Origin: Methylopila capsulata
GTDB lineage: Bacteria; Pseudomonadota; Alphaproteobacteria; Rhizobiales; Methylopilaceae
DNA length: 64,000 nucleotides
Reading direction: 5' to 3'
NCBI RefSeq assembly: GCF_016907975.1
Contig: NZ_JAFBCY010000003.1
Location: forward strand, 310,001-374,000
Position 1 is the first letter of the stretch, and each line of letters begins with the position of its first letter. Positions 34,807 through 44,409 of this stretch are shown here, one piece after another. Below the pieces are notes generated by a model. It was given only the letters and a program-made list of their open reading frames with translations, was not told the origin of the DNA and made no database searches. A program made the position numbers and the translations under genes.

Positions 34807-36081
34807 TTACGGCGCGAGATACTTTTTCCACTCCGGGTTGTCCGGCGGGAGGAACTGCCGGTTCGGGGCTTTCTTGGTCATGTCGACGCCAATGCTCGTG
34901 AGGAACTGCGGCTCGGTCATGCCGAGATCGGAGACCAACGCGAGCGTGTGGTCCTCCTTCACCTTGAACAGGTAGGTGTGCATGGCGGCGTGATGCTGCT
35001 TGCCGCGCATGATCCAGGGGCCGCCCGGCGCGTCGGGCAGCGAGATGTCGCTCTCGAGCGCGGCGATCGTCTTCTCGGTGTCGGTGCTTCCGGCCTTCTT
35101 CCAGGCCTCGCCCATCGCCTTCACGGCCACATAGCCGAAGGCGGCGTGTTCGTTCACGTAGGGCGTGCTCGGGAACATCGCCCGGATCTTGGCGACGAAC
35201 GCCTTGCTCGCCTCGCCCGGCACGTCCTCGATGTACCCCGGCGGCACGTAGAGGTTCGCGAGCGACGGCGGCGCGAAGCGCTTGTGCTCGTAGCCGTCGG
35301 AGATCGTGACGTTCGACCACACCGGCGTCTTCAGGCCCGCGGCCTGGGCCTGCGGGTAGAACTGCACCTGATCGGCGCCCACAAGGCAATGCACCTGGAA
35401 GTCGGGCTTCGCGCCCTTGATCTTGTCGATCGTGGCCTGCCACTGCGAGACGCCGAAGGGGAAGTACTCCTCCATCTCGATCTTACCGCCGGCCAGGCCG
35501 GCCGCGACGCGCACCCACTGGCCGATGGCGCGGCAGAAGTTGTAGTCGGCGCCGATGAAGGTCATCCGCGGACCGATCTTCTCGACCATGTACTTGATCG
35601 CGGGCAGCACCTGCTGCTCCGGCGTCGGGCCGGCGAAGAACGAGTAGTGGTCGGCGATGCCGCCTTCCCCCTGGTTGTTGTGCCAGTAGATCGTCTTGTT
35701 GCGGACGACCTCCTTGCGCGCGGCCTCGCGCTCGGCGCCGGTATAGCCGGCCATGACGACGTCGGCCTCGTTCTCGAACACACAGCGCTGCGCCATCTCC
35801 TGGTAGCGCTTCACGTCCGACTGGCCGTCGTAGGAGATCAGGTCGATCAGCTTCTTCTTGCCGTCGACCTCGATGCCGCCGGCGTCGTTGATCTCCTTGA
35901 CCGCGAGCTTGTAGCCGTAGGTTTTCGGCGTCGACATGATCGAGAAGTCGCCGGACAGATCGTCGATCGTGCAGACCGTGATCTTGTCCTTTGCAGAGGC
36001 GGGCGTCGCCACAGCAGCCCCGCCCACGACCGACAGCACAAACAAAGACGAAGCAAGACTGCTTCTAACGGGGGCTCTCAC
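34807..36081 (-). CDS. urtA: Urea/amide ABC transporter substrate-binding protein
   Basis: 424 residues with a signal peptide (SSLFVLSVVGGAAVATPASA). Type-1 periplasmic-binding fold: ITVCTIDDLSGDFS, AVKEINDAGGIEVDG, DVVMAGYTGAEREA, YFPFGVSQWQATIDKIK. It is closer to UrtA/FmdD/AmiC-type proteins that bind urea or short-chain amides than to LivJ in general appearance. First gene of the transporter operon and divergent from ureB across ~190 bp, an arrangement allowing joint control. The exact ligand needs binding data. Confidence 0.85.
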   Translation of the reverse strand: MRAPVRSSLASSLFVLSVVGGAAVATPASAKDKITVCTIDDLSGDFSIMSTPKTYGYKLAVKEINDAGGIEVDGKKKLIDLISYDGQSDVKRYQEMAQRCVFENEADVVMAGYTGAEREAARKEVVRNKTIYWHNNQGEGGIADHYSFFAGPTPEQQVLPAIKYMVEKIGPRMTFIGADYNFCRAIGQWVRVAAGLAGGKIEMEEYFPFGVSQWQATIDKIKGAKPDFQVHCLVGADQVQFYPQAQAAGLKTPVWSNVTISDGYEHKRFAPPSLANLYVPPGYIEDVPGEASKAFVAKIRAMFPSTPYVNEHAAFGYVAVKAMGEAWKKAGSTDTEKTIAALESDISLPDAPGGPWIMRGKQHHAAMHTYLFKVKEDHTLALVSDLGMTEPQFLTSIGVDMTKKAPNRQFLPPDNPEWKKYLAP

Positions 36082-36274
36082 CGGTGGGGCTCCTTCTGCT
36101 CCGAAAGGCGCGATGACTTTCGCCGGGAGCCTAGGCGCGGCCCCTAGCCGCCGGCAGCTACCCGAAAAGGGAAGATGCGCGGCCGCAGGGGGCGACGCTT
36201 AATCGGCCGAGACGCGGGGCGGCGGCGGTTGGACCCCCCACCCCGAACCGACCCCTCGCTCCCGGAGATGACCC

Positions 36275-36808
36275 ATGTCCGCCAAGTGGGCGCCGCCGCC
36301 GCTTCCGAAGTCCATCGTCCCGTCCGAAGCCTTCGACGTGGGCGAGCCGGAGAAGGTCGGCGCGATCGATTTCGCGGACGACGAGATCGAGATCAACGTC
36401 GGGCGGCCGACGATCGAGCTGGTGCTGGTCAACACCGGCGACCGGCCGATCCAGATCGGCGCGCACTATCACATCGCCGAGTGCAACAAGGCGATGGCCT
36501 TCGACCGCGAGGCCGCCTTCGGGATGCGGCTCGATATTCCGAGCGGAACGGCTGTTCGCTTCGAGCCGGGCCAGAGCCGCAAGGTGCAGCTCACTGGCTA
36601 CGCCGGCCGGCAGGTCGCCTACGGCATGAACAACATGACGAACGGCACTCTGCGCTCAGAGATCATCAAGGATCTCACGATCCAGAAGCTCAAGGCGCAC
36701 GGCTACTGCTTCGAGGGCGAGCGCTACAAGGTCCGCGAGCGGCCCGATGGGCGCTTCGCGCCGAAGAGCGCGGCCAAGGCCGGCGGCAAGACCTCGAAAA
36801 CGTCCTGA
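36275..36808 (+). CDS. ureB: Urease beta subunit with N- and C-terminal extensions
   Basis: 177 residues, against ~100-125 in most stand-alone UreB proteins. The core (about 35-125) carries [31 protein letters not shown] and [19 protein letters not shown]. About 30 residues precede it and ~50 follow ([28 protein letters not shown], read in parts), ending in a Lys-rich tail. Start ATG at 36275 lies after a purine-rich GGAGATG region. Forms the structural complex with UreA and UreC. Confidence 0.9.
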   Translation: MSAKWAPPPLPKSIVPSEAFDVGEPEKVGAIDFADDEIEINVGRPTIELVLVNTGDRPIQIGAHYHIAECNKAMAFDREAAFGMRLDIPSGTAVRFEPGQSRKVQLTGYAGRQVAYGMNNMTNGTLRSEIIKDLTIQKLKAHGYCFEGERYKVRERPDGRFAPKSAAKAGGKTSKTS

Positions 36809-36842
36809 CCCATCTGCGGCCCCGCGAGCTGGATAGAGCCCC

Positions 36843-38555
36843 ATGAGCATGAAGATCTCGCGCCCGGACTACGCGGCGCAATACGGGCCCACCACGGGCG
36901 ACAAGATCCACCTCGCCGACACCGGCCTCGTGGCCGAGATCGAGCACGACTACACCACCTACGGCGACGAGATGGTGTTCGGCGGCGGCAAGACCATCCG
37001 CGACGGCATGGGCCAGGCGTCGAAGTGGAAGGCGAGCGACGGCGCGCTCGATCTCGTCGTCACCAACGCGGTGATCATCGACCCGATCCTCGGCGTGGTG
37101 AAGGGCGACATCGGCATCAAGGACGGCCTGATCGTCGGCGTCGGCAAGTCCGGCAATCCCGACACCATGAACGTGACGCCCGGCCTGATCGTCTCGCCCA
37201 ACACCGACATCCTGTCGGTCGAGGGCATGATCGTGACCCCCGGCTTCGTCGACATCCATCCGCACTTCGACAGTGTGCAGCAGCTCTACGAGTACCAGAA
37301 CTCCGGCTTCACCACGGTGATCGGCGGCGGCTCGGGCCCGAAGACCGTCGGCATCGAGTGCCCCGGCGTGTTCAACCTGCACCGCATGTTGGAGGCGATG
37401 GCGGACATCCCGCTCAACTTCGGCAACTTCGGCAAGGGCAACGCCTCGACCAAGGGCGCGCTCGAGGAGCAGATCGTCATCGGCGGCGCCACGGGCCTCA
37501 AGATCCACGAGGACTGGTCGTCGTCGCCGGCGTCGATCGAGACCTGCATGGACCTCGCCGACGAGCTCGACTTCCAGGTGCAGGTGCACGCCGACACTCT
37601 GAACGAGACCGGCTACTACGAGGACACCCTCGCCGCCATCAACGGCCGCGTCATGCACATCTACCACGCCGAGGGCGCCGGCGGCGGCAACGCACCGGAC
37701 ATCATGCGCTGTGTGATGGAGCCGAACTGCCTGCCGAGCTCGACGAACCCGACCAATCCGTTCTCGATCAACACCTACGACGAAGAAATCGACATGCTGA
37801 TCACATGTCACAACCTCAACAAGAGCGTTCCGACCGACATGGCCTTCATCCAGGGCCGGGCGCGCGCCGAGACCATGCGCGCAGAGGACGTGCTGCACGA
37901 CCTCGGCGCGATCAGCATGATCGGCTCGGACAGCCAGGGCGTCGGCCGCGCCGCGGAAAGCGCCCAGCGCGCGTTTCAGCTCGCCGCGGTCAACAAGGTG
38001 CGTTTCGGCCGCCTGCCGGAGGACGGCGCGGGCAACGACAACTTCCGCATCCGCCGCTACCTATCCAAGGTCACCATCAACCCGGCGATCACTTTCGGCG
38101 TCGACTCCTACGTCGGGTCGATCGCGCCGGGGAAGCTCGCGGATTTGGTGCTCTGGCGGCCGAAGATGTTCATCGCCAAGCCCGAGACCACCGTGAAGGG
38201 CGGCTTCATCACCCATGCGGTGATGGGCGATCCGGCCGGCTCGCTGATGACCTGCCAGCCGCTGAAATACCGGCCGCAGTACGGCTCGCTCGGCGCCAAT
38301 CCGGCCCGCCTCAGCTACTCCTTCGTGACGCGGGCGGCGCTCGACGCCGGCCTCGACAAGCGGCTGCGCACGCACCAGACGCTGATGCCGGTCAAACGCA
38401 CCCGCACGATCTCCAAGCGCGACATGCACCTCAACAACATGATGCCGAACATCGAGATCGATCCGGAGACCTACAACGTCTATGTGGACGGCCGACGCAT
38501 CACAGTGAAGCCGGCGAAGACCCTGCCGCTCACTCAGCTCTATTACTTCCGATGA
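36843..38555 (+). CDS. ureC: Urease alpha subunit (catalytic), divergent lineage
   Basis: 570 residues. Nickel ligands and catalytic residues (Klebsiella numbering) are all found: His134/136 in GFVDIHPHFD, carbamylated Lys217 and His219 in GLKIHEDW, His246 in VQVHADTLNE, His272 in IYHAEGAGGG, flap Cys319/His320 in ITCHNLNK, Arg336 in QGRAR and Asp360 in GSDSQGVGR. Yet usual invariant stretches are altered: HIHFI is HPHFD, GGTGPATGTNATT is replaced by GGSGPKTVG, and GGGHAPD is GGGNAPD. Hydrolyses urea to ammonia and carbamate. Overlaps ureE by 4 bp. Confidence 0.92.
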   Translation: MSMKISRPDYAAQYGPTTGDKIHLADTGLVAEIEHDYTTYGDEMVFGGGKTIRDGMGQASKWKASDGALDLVVTNAVIIDPILGVVKGDIGIKDGLIVGVGKSGNPDTMNVTPGLIVSPNTDILSVEGMIVTPGFVDIHPHFDSVQQLYEYQNSGFTTVIGGGSGPKTVGIECPGVFNLHRMLEAMADIPLNFGNFGKGNASTKGALEEQIVIGGATGLKIHEDWSSSPASIETCMDLADELDFQVQVHADTLNETGYYEDTLAAINGRVMHIYHAEGAGGGNAPDIMRCVMEPNCLPSSTNPTNPFSINTYDEEIDMLITCHNLNKSVPTDMAFIQGRARAETMRAEDVLHDLGAISMIGSDSQGVGRAAESAQRAFQLAAVNKVRFGRLPEDGAGNDNFRIRRYLSKVTINPAITFGVDSYVGSIAPGKLADLVLWRPKMFIAKPETTVKGGFITHAVMGDPAGSLMTCQPLKYRPQYGSLGANPARLSYSFVTRAALDAGLDKRLRTHQTLMPVKRTRTISKRDMHLNNMMPNIEIDPETYNVYVDGRRITVKPAKTLPLTQLYYFR

Positions 38556-39073
38556 GCGCGGCCGTCGGGATCGTCACCACCATCCTCGGCCGCCTGGGCG
38601 AACTACCGCGCGCGACCGTGGTGGACCCGCTCGATCTCACCTCTGAGGACCGGGCGAGCGCGCATTTCAGCGCGGTGACCGAGGGCGGCCGCACGTTGCG
38701 CGTGTCGCTGCCGCGCGGGACCGAGCTGCAGGACGGCGACGTGCTGCTGCGCGAGGGCGACCTAGCCGTCGCGGTGCGCGCGGCGCCCGAGGATCTGCTC
38801 TGGCTGCGGCCGGCCGGCAGCGCGCTGGTGTGGTGGGCCGCCTGCTACCAGCTCGGCAACCTGCACCGGCCGGCCCGCTTCCTGCGCGACGGCGTGCTGA
38901 CCCCGCGCGACCCGATGGTCCGCCAGATCCTCGCCGGCATGGACGTCCGGATCGAGGAGGTGACGCAGCCCTTCGTCGGCCGCCGCTTCGGGGCCGCCGG
39001 CGCGCATCACCATCACGACCACGACGATCACAGTTATAGCCATGAGAACGGCCACGATCATTCCCATGGCTGA
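38552..39073 (+). CDS. ureE: Urease accessory protein UreE (nickel chaperone)
   Basis: 173 residues from the ATG at 38552, overlapping the ureC stop (ATGA). The N-terminal peptide-binding-like domain and the C-terminal metal domain (LVWWAACYQLGNLHRPARF, DVRIEEVTQPF) are recognisable, and the protein ends in a histidine-rich tail (HHHHDHDDHSYSHENG). UreE delivers nickel to the UreDFG-apo-urease complex. The tail should bind several nickel ions. Confidence 0.92.
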   Translation: MSAAVGIVTTILGRLGELPRATVVDPLDLTSEDRASAHFSAVTEGGRTLRVSLPRGTELQDGDVLLREGDLAVAVRAAPEDLLWLRPAGSALVWWAACYQLGNLHRPARFLRDGVLTPRDPMVRQILAGMDVRIEEVTQPFVGRRFGAAGAHHHHDHDDHSYSHENGHDHSHG

Positions 39074-39794
39074 GCGCCGGAGCGCCGACTTCCGCCCGCA
39101 GGGCAACGGCGGCGACCGGCTGCTGGCGCTGCTGCAGCTCGCCAACGCCTCGTTTCCGACCGGGGCCTTCACCCACTCCTACGGCTTCGAGACCTGGATC
39201 TCGGAAGACGCGGTGGCCAACGCCGCCGAGGCCGAGCGCCGCTGCCGGGACTGGCTGCGCTTCGGCGTCGCGACCGGCGACGCGATCGCGGTCGTCCAGG
39301 CCTACCGGGCGGCGCTCGACGGCGACGCCGAAAAGCTCGCGGAACTCGACGGCCTGTGCGGCGCGCTGAAGCTTGGCCGCGAGACCAAGGCCGCCTCCAC
39401 CATGACCGGGCGCGCGCTGCTCGCCGCCTGCCGCGACGTGTTCGAGCTGGAGGGCATGCGCCGCTACGGCGCTATGATGGCGGAGGGCTCCTGCGAGGGC
39501 CACCACGCGGTCGTCTACGGAATTGCGGGGGCGGGTCTCGCGCTGGGCGAAGCCGAGACCGTCACGAGCTATCTCTGGAGCGCGCTGTCGAACCTCGTCG
39601 CCGTCAACCAGCGCCTCGTGCCGCTCGGCCAGGTGGACGCCCAGCGGATCGTGGCGGGCGCAGGACCGCTGATAGACGCCTGCGCCGAGATCGCCCGTTC
39701 CCGCCCGCTCGAGGCGATGTGCTCGACCTACGCCGCGCTCGACGTCGCCGCGATGCGCCACGAACGGCTGCCGTCGCGGCTCTGCATCTCCTGA
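39066..39794 (+). CDS. ureF: Urease accessory protein UreF
   Basis: 242 residues from the ATG at 39066 (MAERRSADFRPQGNGG), overlapping the ureE end by 8 bp; an earlier in-frame start at 39042 is less likely. All-helical UreF with LLALLQLANASFPTGAFTHSYGFE near the start and YLWSALSNLVAVNQRLVPLGQ near the end. It gates GTPase activation of UreG during nickel insertion. Confidence 0.92.
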   Translation: MAERRSADFRPQGNGGDRLLALLQLANASFPTGAFTHSYGFETWISEDAVANAAEAERRCRDWLRFGVATGDAIAVVQAYRAALDGDAEKLAELDGLCGALKLGRETKAASTMTGRALLAACRDVFELEGMRRYGAMMAEGSCEGHHAVVYGIAGAGLALGEAETVTSYLWSALSNLVAVNQRLVPLGQVDAQRIVAGAGPLIDACAEIARSRPLEAMCSTYAALDVAAMRHERLPSRLCIS

Positions 39795-39833
39795 TCCCAA
39801 GATCTCCTGATCCCACGCCGAAGGAGCGCCTCC

Positions 39834-40450
<617 letters not shown>

Positions 40451-40451
<1 letters not shown>

Positions 40452-41311
40452 TGGCCGCCGTCGTCCTTCCGCACGAGGACTGGATCGTCGGCAAGCATGC
40501 GCTCATGAACCTGCGCGCCGTGCGACGCCGCGGCCGCACCGAGATCGACCCGCGTTCCTGGCGCATTCCCTACCAGTGGCAGGGCTGCCACTACCAGGAC
40601 CACGACGACCAGCCGTTCCTGCTGCTCATCAACGCCGGCGGCGGCTTCGTCGAAGGCGACGTGGCGGAGCTCCACGGCACGCTCGAGCCCGAGACGCGGG
40701 CGCTGATCACCACGACCGCCGCGAGCAAGTTCTACAAATGCCCGGACGGCGCGACCTCGCGCGAGCTGGTCGCGATCGAGGTCGGCGACGGCGCGACGCT
40801 GGAATACTGCCCCGACGAGTCGATCCCCTTCGCGCGGTCGCGCGTCCAGCGCCGGACGCACATCGCGCTCGCCCCGGACGCGCGGCTGTTCGCGACGGAC
40901 ATGATCGCGGCGGGCCGCATCCATCACGGCGCCGGCGAGGCCTTCGCCTTCGACGCGCTCGACTCCGAATTCAAGGTCACCGTGGACGACCGGACGCTGC
41001 TGCTCGATCGCCTGATCGCGGATGGGCCGGACGAGGTGGGAGCCCTGCGCCGGCTGTGGGGCGGCGCGAGCCACGCCGCGACGGTCGTGGCCTATGCGCA
41101 GGACCTGCCCGCGGGGCTGGAGGAGGACATCGAGGCCCGCCTCGCAACGACCGCGGCGACCGCAGCCGGGGCGAGCCGGGCCGGAAACTTCATCGTGTGT
41201 CGCATTCTCGCGGACGAGGCCTGGGCGTACCACGAGGCAGTGTTCGCGTGCTGGACGGCGCTCCGTCCGGCGATCGCCGGCAAGCCCGCCCGTCCGATCC
41301 GGAAGTGCTGA
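40451..41311 (+). CDS. ureD: Urease accessory protein UreD/UreH
   Basis: 286 residues. Signature parts: LLLINAGGGFVEGDVAEL, ITTTAASKFYKCPDG (normally ...KvYR), and ATLEYCPDESIPFARS. UreD is the scaffold that binds apo-urease and channels nickel. In many bacteria ureD is the first gene of the cluster; here it is the last of ureBCEFGD. Ends 31 bp before a C14 tract. Confidence 0.9.
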
Positions 41312-41341
41312 TCCCTGGCTTTGCGACCCGTTCGGCGGCGT

Positions 41342-41355
41342 CCCCCCCCCCCCCC
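41342..41355 (+). repeat. Homopolymeric C tract (14 C)
   Basis: Fourteen consecutive C residues lie 31 bp after ureD and just ahead of an integrase remnant. Long G/C tracts are slippage-prone. It is not inside an intact gene, so phase variation of a protein is unlikely; an assembly artefact is possible. Confidence 0.9.
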
Positions 41356-41390
41356 GGAGGGACAGCCTGATGTCCGGCGTCTCAGTCCCA

Positions 41391-41540
41391 AACGTGGGCT
41401 GGCTCTTCCCGAGCCGAAGAGCTCTGGGCCAGCACATTGGTACACGCCAATATGCTCGGCTGATCGACAAATGGGGCCGGATGATCAACCTCGAGCCGTC
41501 TGCTTGCGGCACGCACAGTTTGCGTCGCACGGAGGAGGCG
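41391..41540 (+). pseudogene. Tyrosine recombinase (phage integrase family) fragment
   Basis: A ~50-codon remnant of the catalytic domain: WLFPSRRALGQHIGTRQYAR, then INLEPSACGTHSLRRTE. The last part is the box containing H-x-x-R (HSLRR) of tyrosine recombinases. The rest of the box II region and the catalytic tyrosine are missing, replaced by unrelated sequence as the fecR-like gene end begins. A relic of mobile DNA at the junction between the urease and siderophore clusters. Confidence 0.7.
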
Positions 41541-41543
41541 CCT

Positions 41544-42533
41544 TCAAAGCAGTACGGTGATTGGTCCGATTGTCACAACCCTCAGCCCCAATGACTTCGC
41601 GACGAAGGACAGCGCAGCGCTCTTGTCGGACATTCTGATCACTCCGCTCACCTTTCGCGCCTGAAGCGATAGGCGCGCGATCAAGATCCGGCCGGAGAAC
41701 TTGCGGTTCAGCTCCTCGATTACGAAGGACAGCGTCTTGTTGTCGACCACCAACTGGCCGTCTCTCCACGAGGCCGCGAGCTTGCCGTCGGCTCCCTTCG
41801 CCAGTTCGCCCGAAGAAGCCTCGTACGCGATCTGCTCTCCTTCCTCGAGACGGACAGCCGGGCGATCGTGCGTGAACTCGACCAAAACGGAGTGCTGGGT
41901 GACCGAGACGTCGGTTTCGTCTCCCAGCCGCACATCAAAGGCGGTACCGAGCGCCGTGACCCGTGTTTCGCCAGCCTCGACAATGAACGGCCTGTCCGGG
42001 TCAGCCTTCACCTCGAAGTAGGCTTGCCCCCGAAGCAGACGAAGGGTACGACGATCCGCGGAATACTCTTCGGTGACGGCCGTCGAGGCGTTGAGCTGCA
42101 CGGTCGAGCCGTCTGGCAGGATGAAGACCGGCGTTTCTTCTTTGCCAGAGATCATGTCCGCCTTCATCCGCATCGGACCGTCGAAGACCACAAACAGGGT
42201 CGCAGCCGCCACGAGCGTAGCAGCCACGACGGGTTTGCCCACGCCGCCGGTTTGGGCCGGCGTCGCGCGAAGGGTTGGGTCATCTGCGATCGCGGTCCGG
42301 GCGTCGCCCATAAGACGTTCCGCAGCCGCATAGGCCTTCGCGTTCTCCGGCGCTGCGGCGCGCCAGGTCTCGAAAGTTTCGCGTTCGCGCTCGGTTAGCT
42401 CGCCGTCCTGGTTCCGTAGGAGCCAGTCCACGGCCTCCTCGTGACGCCGTCGCTGCGCGTTGGCCGTTCGCCTGTCCGTCAATGGAAGCTCCCAGGCTTC
42501 GACTGTTCCATTCCTTGACGAATGAAGAGCCAT
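41544..42533 (-). CDS. FecR-type anti-sigma/transmembrane signal transducer
   Basis: 329 residues from the ATG at 42533 (MALHSSRNGTVEAWEL). A DUF4880 cytoplasmic domain (about 30-85: AVDWLLRNQDGELTERERETF), one membrane helix (PVVAATLVAAATLFVVF) and a periplasmic FecR domain (FILPDGSTVQLNASTAV, LLRGQAYFEVKADPDRPFIVEAG) are present, with a C-terminal STN-like secretin/TonB-interacting segment. It passes the ferric-siderophore signal from the TonB receptor to the sigma factor. Start lies 12 bp after the sigma stop. Confidence 0.9.
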   Translation of the reverse strand: MALHSSRNGTVEAWELPLTDRRTANAQRRRHEEAVDWLLRNQDGELTERERETFETWRAAAPENAKAYAAAERLMGDARTAIADDPTLRATPAQTGGVGKPVVAATLVAAATLFVVFDGPMRMKADMISGKEETPVFILPDGSTVQLNASTAVTEEYSADRRTLRLLRGQAYFEVKADPDRPFIVEAGETRVTALGTAFDVRLGDETDVSVTQHSVLVEFTHDRPAVRLEEGEQIAYEASSGELAKGADGKLAASWRDGQLVVDNKTLSFVIEELNRKFSGRILIARLSLQARKVSGVIRMSDKSAALSFVAKSLGLRVVTIGPITVLL

Positions 42534-42544
42534 GCTCCGGACTT

Positions 42545-43096
42545 CTAGTCGAACTCCGCGAGCCGATCGAGGCAATGCGTGAAGGAGCGCCTCAGGTGGC
42601 GGTCGACCATGTTGCGGGTGAGGTTCAGCCGATCAGCGATTTCGCTTGTTGACAGCCCGTGCAGCCGATGCAGCACGAAGACCGCGCGGCGACGCGGCGG
42701 AAGTTCCGCGATCGCGCGCTGCAAGAGGGCGACCCGTCGCTCCGCATCGAGCGCGTGCTCGAGAGCGGGAGAAGCGGCCGCGACGCCCGCCGCCTCGTCG
42801 TCGGCGCCCGAAAACAGCCGGCTCTCGAAGCGCTCCCGGCGGAGCCTGTCGACGCCGAGATTGGCGGCCGCGCGACGCAGAAAGGCTCCGAGCGACCGCT
42901 TGTCGGCCAGGAGCTCCGGTCGAGCCGCGAGCTTCAGGTAAACGTCGTGGACGACATCGAGCGCCGCCGAACGGGTCCTGCCGCCCCTGCGCGCCGCGGC
43001 GATCATCTCTTCGTAATGCGCTTCTATGGCCCGGTTCAGCAGATCCCTGCCGTCGCCGGCTTCGAAGCTTGTCGGTGCGCCAGTCAGCGTCGTCAT
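42545..43096 (-). CDS. FecI-type ECF sigma factor
   Basis: 183 residues from the ATG at 43096 (MTTLTGAPTSFEAGDG). Region 2 (AIEAHYEEMIAAARR, AALDVVHDVYLKLAARP) and region 4 (LPPRRRAVFVLHRLHGLSTSEIADRL, RNMVDRHLRRSF) are clear and of the iron-starvation subgroup. Together with FecR and the TonB receptor with its STN domain it forms a cell-surface signalling system. Unusually it lies downstream of the transport genes, not upstream. Confidence 0.9.
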   Translation of the reverse strand: MTTLTGAPTSFEAGDGRDLLNRAIEAHYEEMIAAARRGGRTRSAALDVVHDVYLKLAARPELLADKRSLGAFLRRAAANLGVDRLRRERFESRLFSGADDEAAGVAAASPALEHALDAERRVALLQRAIAELPPRRRAVFVLHRLHGLSTSEIADRLNLTRNMVDRHLRRSFTHCLDRLAEFD

Positions 43097-43422
43097 CGCC
43101 TTGAGCCGTCCTGCGCCCATCGTCCGAGGCGCGACCGCTAACGCAGGTCGGCAAGCTGCCGGCCTAGTGGCGGATCGCACACGGATTACCTGCCGGCATC
43201 CTTGGCGACCGTAGAAAACCACGCAATATCAATGTTTTAGAATGACTCCAACTGATCAGGACGAACACCGCAGCGGTCGCCGTCAGAATGTGGCGAAGCG
43301 CCTGATTTCGTTCAGGCCGGACGAGCGCGATCGATCGGCCGGACGATTTCGGCGACGCGCAGATCTCCATACGCTTGTGGCGCCGTCACAACAGGTTCGG
43401 CGGGCGGCTCGCGCCGATGACG
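43097..43422. other. Intergenic stretch between permease and sigma gene
   Basis: 326 bp with no gene I can support. A FecE-type ATPase gene would be expected here after the permeases but no Walker motifs occur in any frame. A 68-codon minus-strand frame with one hydrophobic stretch (HILTATAAVFVLISW) is present but has no recognisable homology. The sigma-factor promoter probably lies here. Confidence 0.5.
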
Positions 43423-44409
43423 TCATCCCAGCGACGCTCGAGCGCGCCAGAGGGCGAACCCGAAGACTGGGGCTCCAATCAGCGCTGTCAGGACTCCTGC
43501 GGGAATCTGGATCGGAGCGAAGGCGACGCGGCCGATCAGGTCTGCGGTCATGACGATCGCGGCGCCGATCAAGGCCGCGGCCGGGACGATCCGGGAATGC
43601 CTCCAACCGACCAGCCGCCGCGCGGCGTGCGGCGCAATCAGACCCACGAAGGCGATGAGCCCCGAGACCGCGACCGCGGCGCCGGAGACCATGGCGCACA
43701 GAAGGATGATGAAGCCCTGGAAGCGGATGACGTCCTGACCCACGCTCCGCGCCGCGGCGGCGCCGAGCGACGCGACGTCGAGCGCGCGCGAAGCCAGCAA
43801 GCAGAGCGCGAGCGTCGGCGCGAGCCAGAGGCCAAGCGCCGAGACCTGAGCCCAGTTGGCGTCGTAGACGCTGCCCGAAAGCCAGACGAAGGCGCGGTGG
43901 ACGTCGCGGGCGTCGCCGAGCGCAGTAAGTAGCGTGATGCCGGCGCCGGCGAGCGAGCTCAGACCGACGCCGATCAGGATGATGCGCAGCGACGTGGCGC
44001 CCGAGCGCCAGGACAGGGCCCAGACCGCGGCCGTCATGGCGCCGGCGCCCACGAAGCCCGCCCAGGGCGTGAGGAACGGCGACGACGCGGGATAGGCGAC
44101 CGTCAGGACCGTCACGGCGAGCGCCGCCCCAGCGTTGACGCCGAGCGTGCCCGGCTCGGCCAGTGGGTTGCGCAGCAGCGCCTGCGTGATCGCGCCCGCG
44201 ACGCCGAGCGCCATGCCGACGAGCCCTGCCGACAGGACGCGGGGCAGGCGAAGGTCGAACACGATCATCGCGACATCGGGCGGCGCCGCGGCGGGGTCCG
44301 CCAGGGCGGCGAAGATGTCGGCCCACGCGATCGACACGTCGCCCAGCCTCAGCCCGGCGAGCGCCAGCAGAACGACGAGAGCGCTCGCGCCCGCAACCGT
44401 CCACGTCAT
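43423..44409 (-). CDS. FecCD/BtuC-type ferric-siderophore ABC permease
   Basis: 328 residues from the ATG at 44409 (MTWTVAGASALVVLL). About nine helices; family landmarks LRLPRVLSAGLVGMALGVAGAITQALLRNPLAEPGTLGVNAGAA (read as RLPRVL, QALLRNPLAEPG) and VSGLIAFVGLIAPHAARRL. It forms the inner-membrane channel with the preceding permease. Starts within the stop of the upstream permease (4-bp overlap). Confidence 0.9.
   Translation of the reverse strand: MTWTVAGASALVVLLALAGLRLGDVSIAWADIFAALADPAAAPPDVAMIVFDLRLPRVLSAGLVGMALGVAGAITQALLRNPLAEPGTLGVNAGAALAVTVLTVAYPASSPFLTPWAGFVGAGAMTAAVWALSWRSGATSLRIILIGVGLSSLAGAGITLLTALGDARDVHRAFVWLSGSVYDANWAQVSALGLWLAPTLALCLLASRALDVASLGAAAARSVGQDVIRFQGFIILLCAMVSGAAVAVSGLIAFVGLIAPHAARRLVGWRHSRIVPAAALIGAAIVMTADLIGRVAFAPIQIPAGVLTALIGAPVFGFALWRARASLG

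Noticed and set aside
41342-41355. Phase-variable gene switched by the C14 tract
   Set aside because: The tract lies after the ureD stop and before a decayed fragment, so length changes would not alter an intact protein.
43164-43370. Small membrane protein between permease and sigma genes
   Set aside because: One hydrophobic stretch only, no ribosome binding site or family; treated as intergenic.
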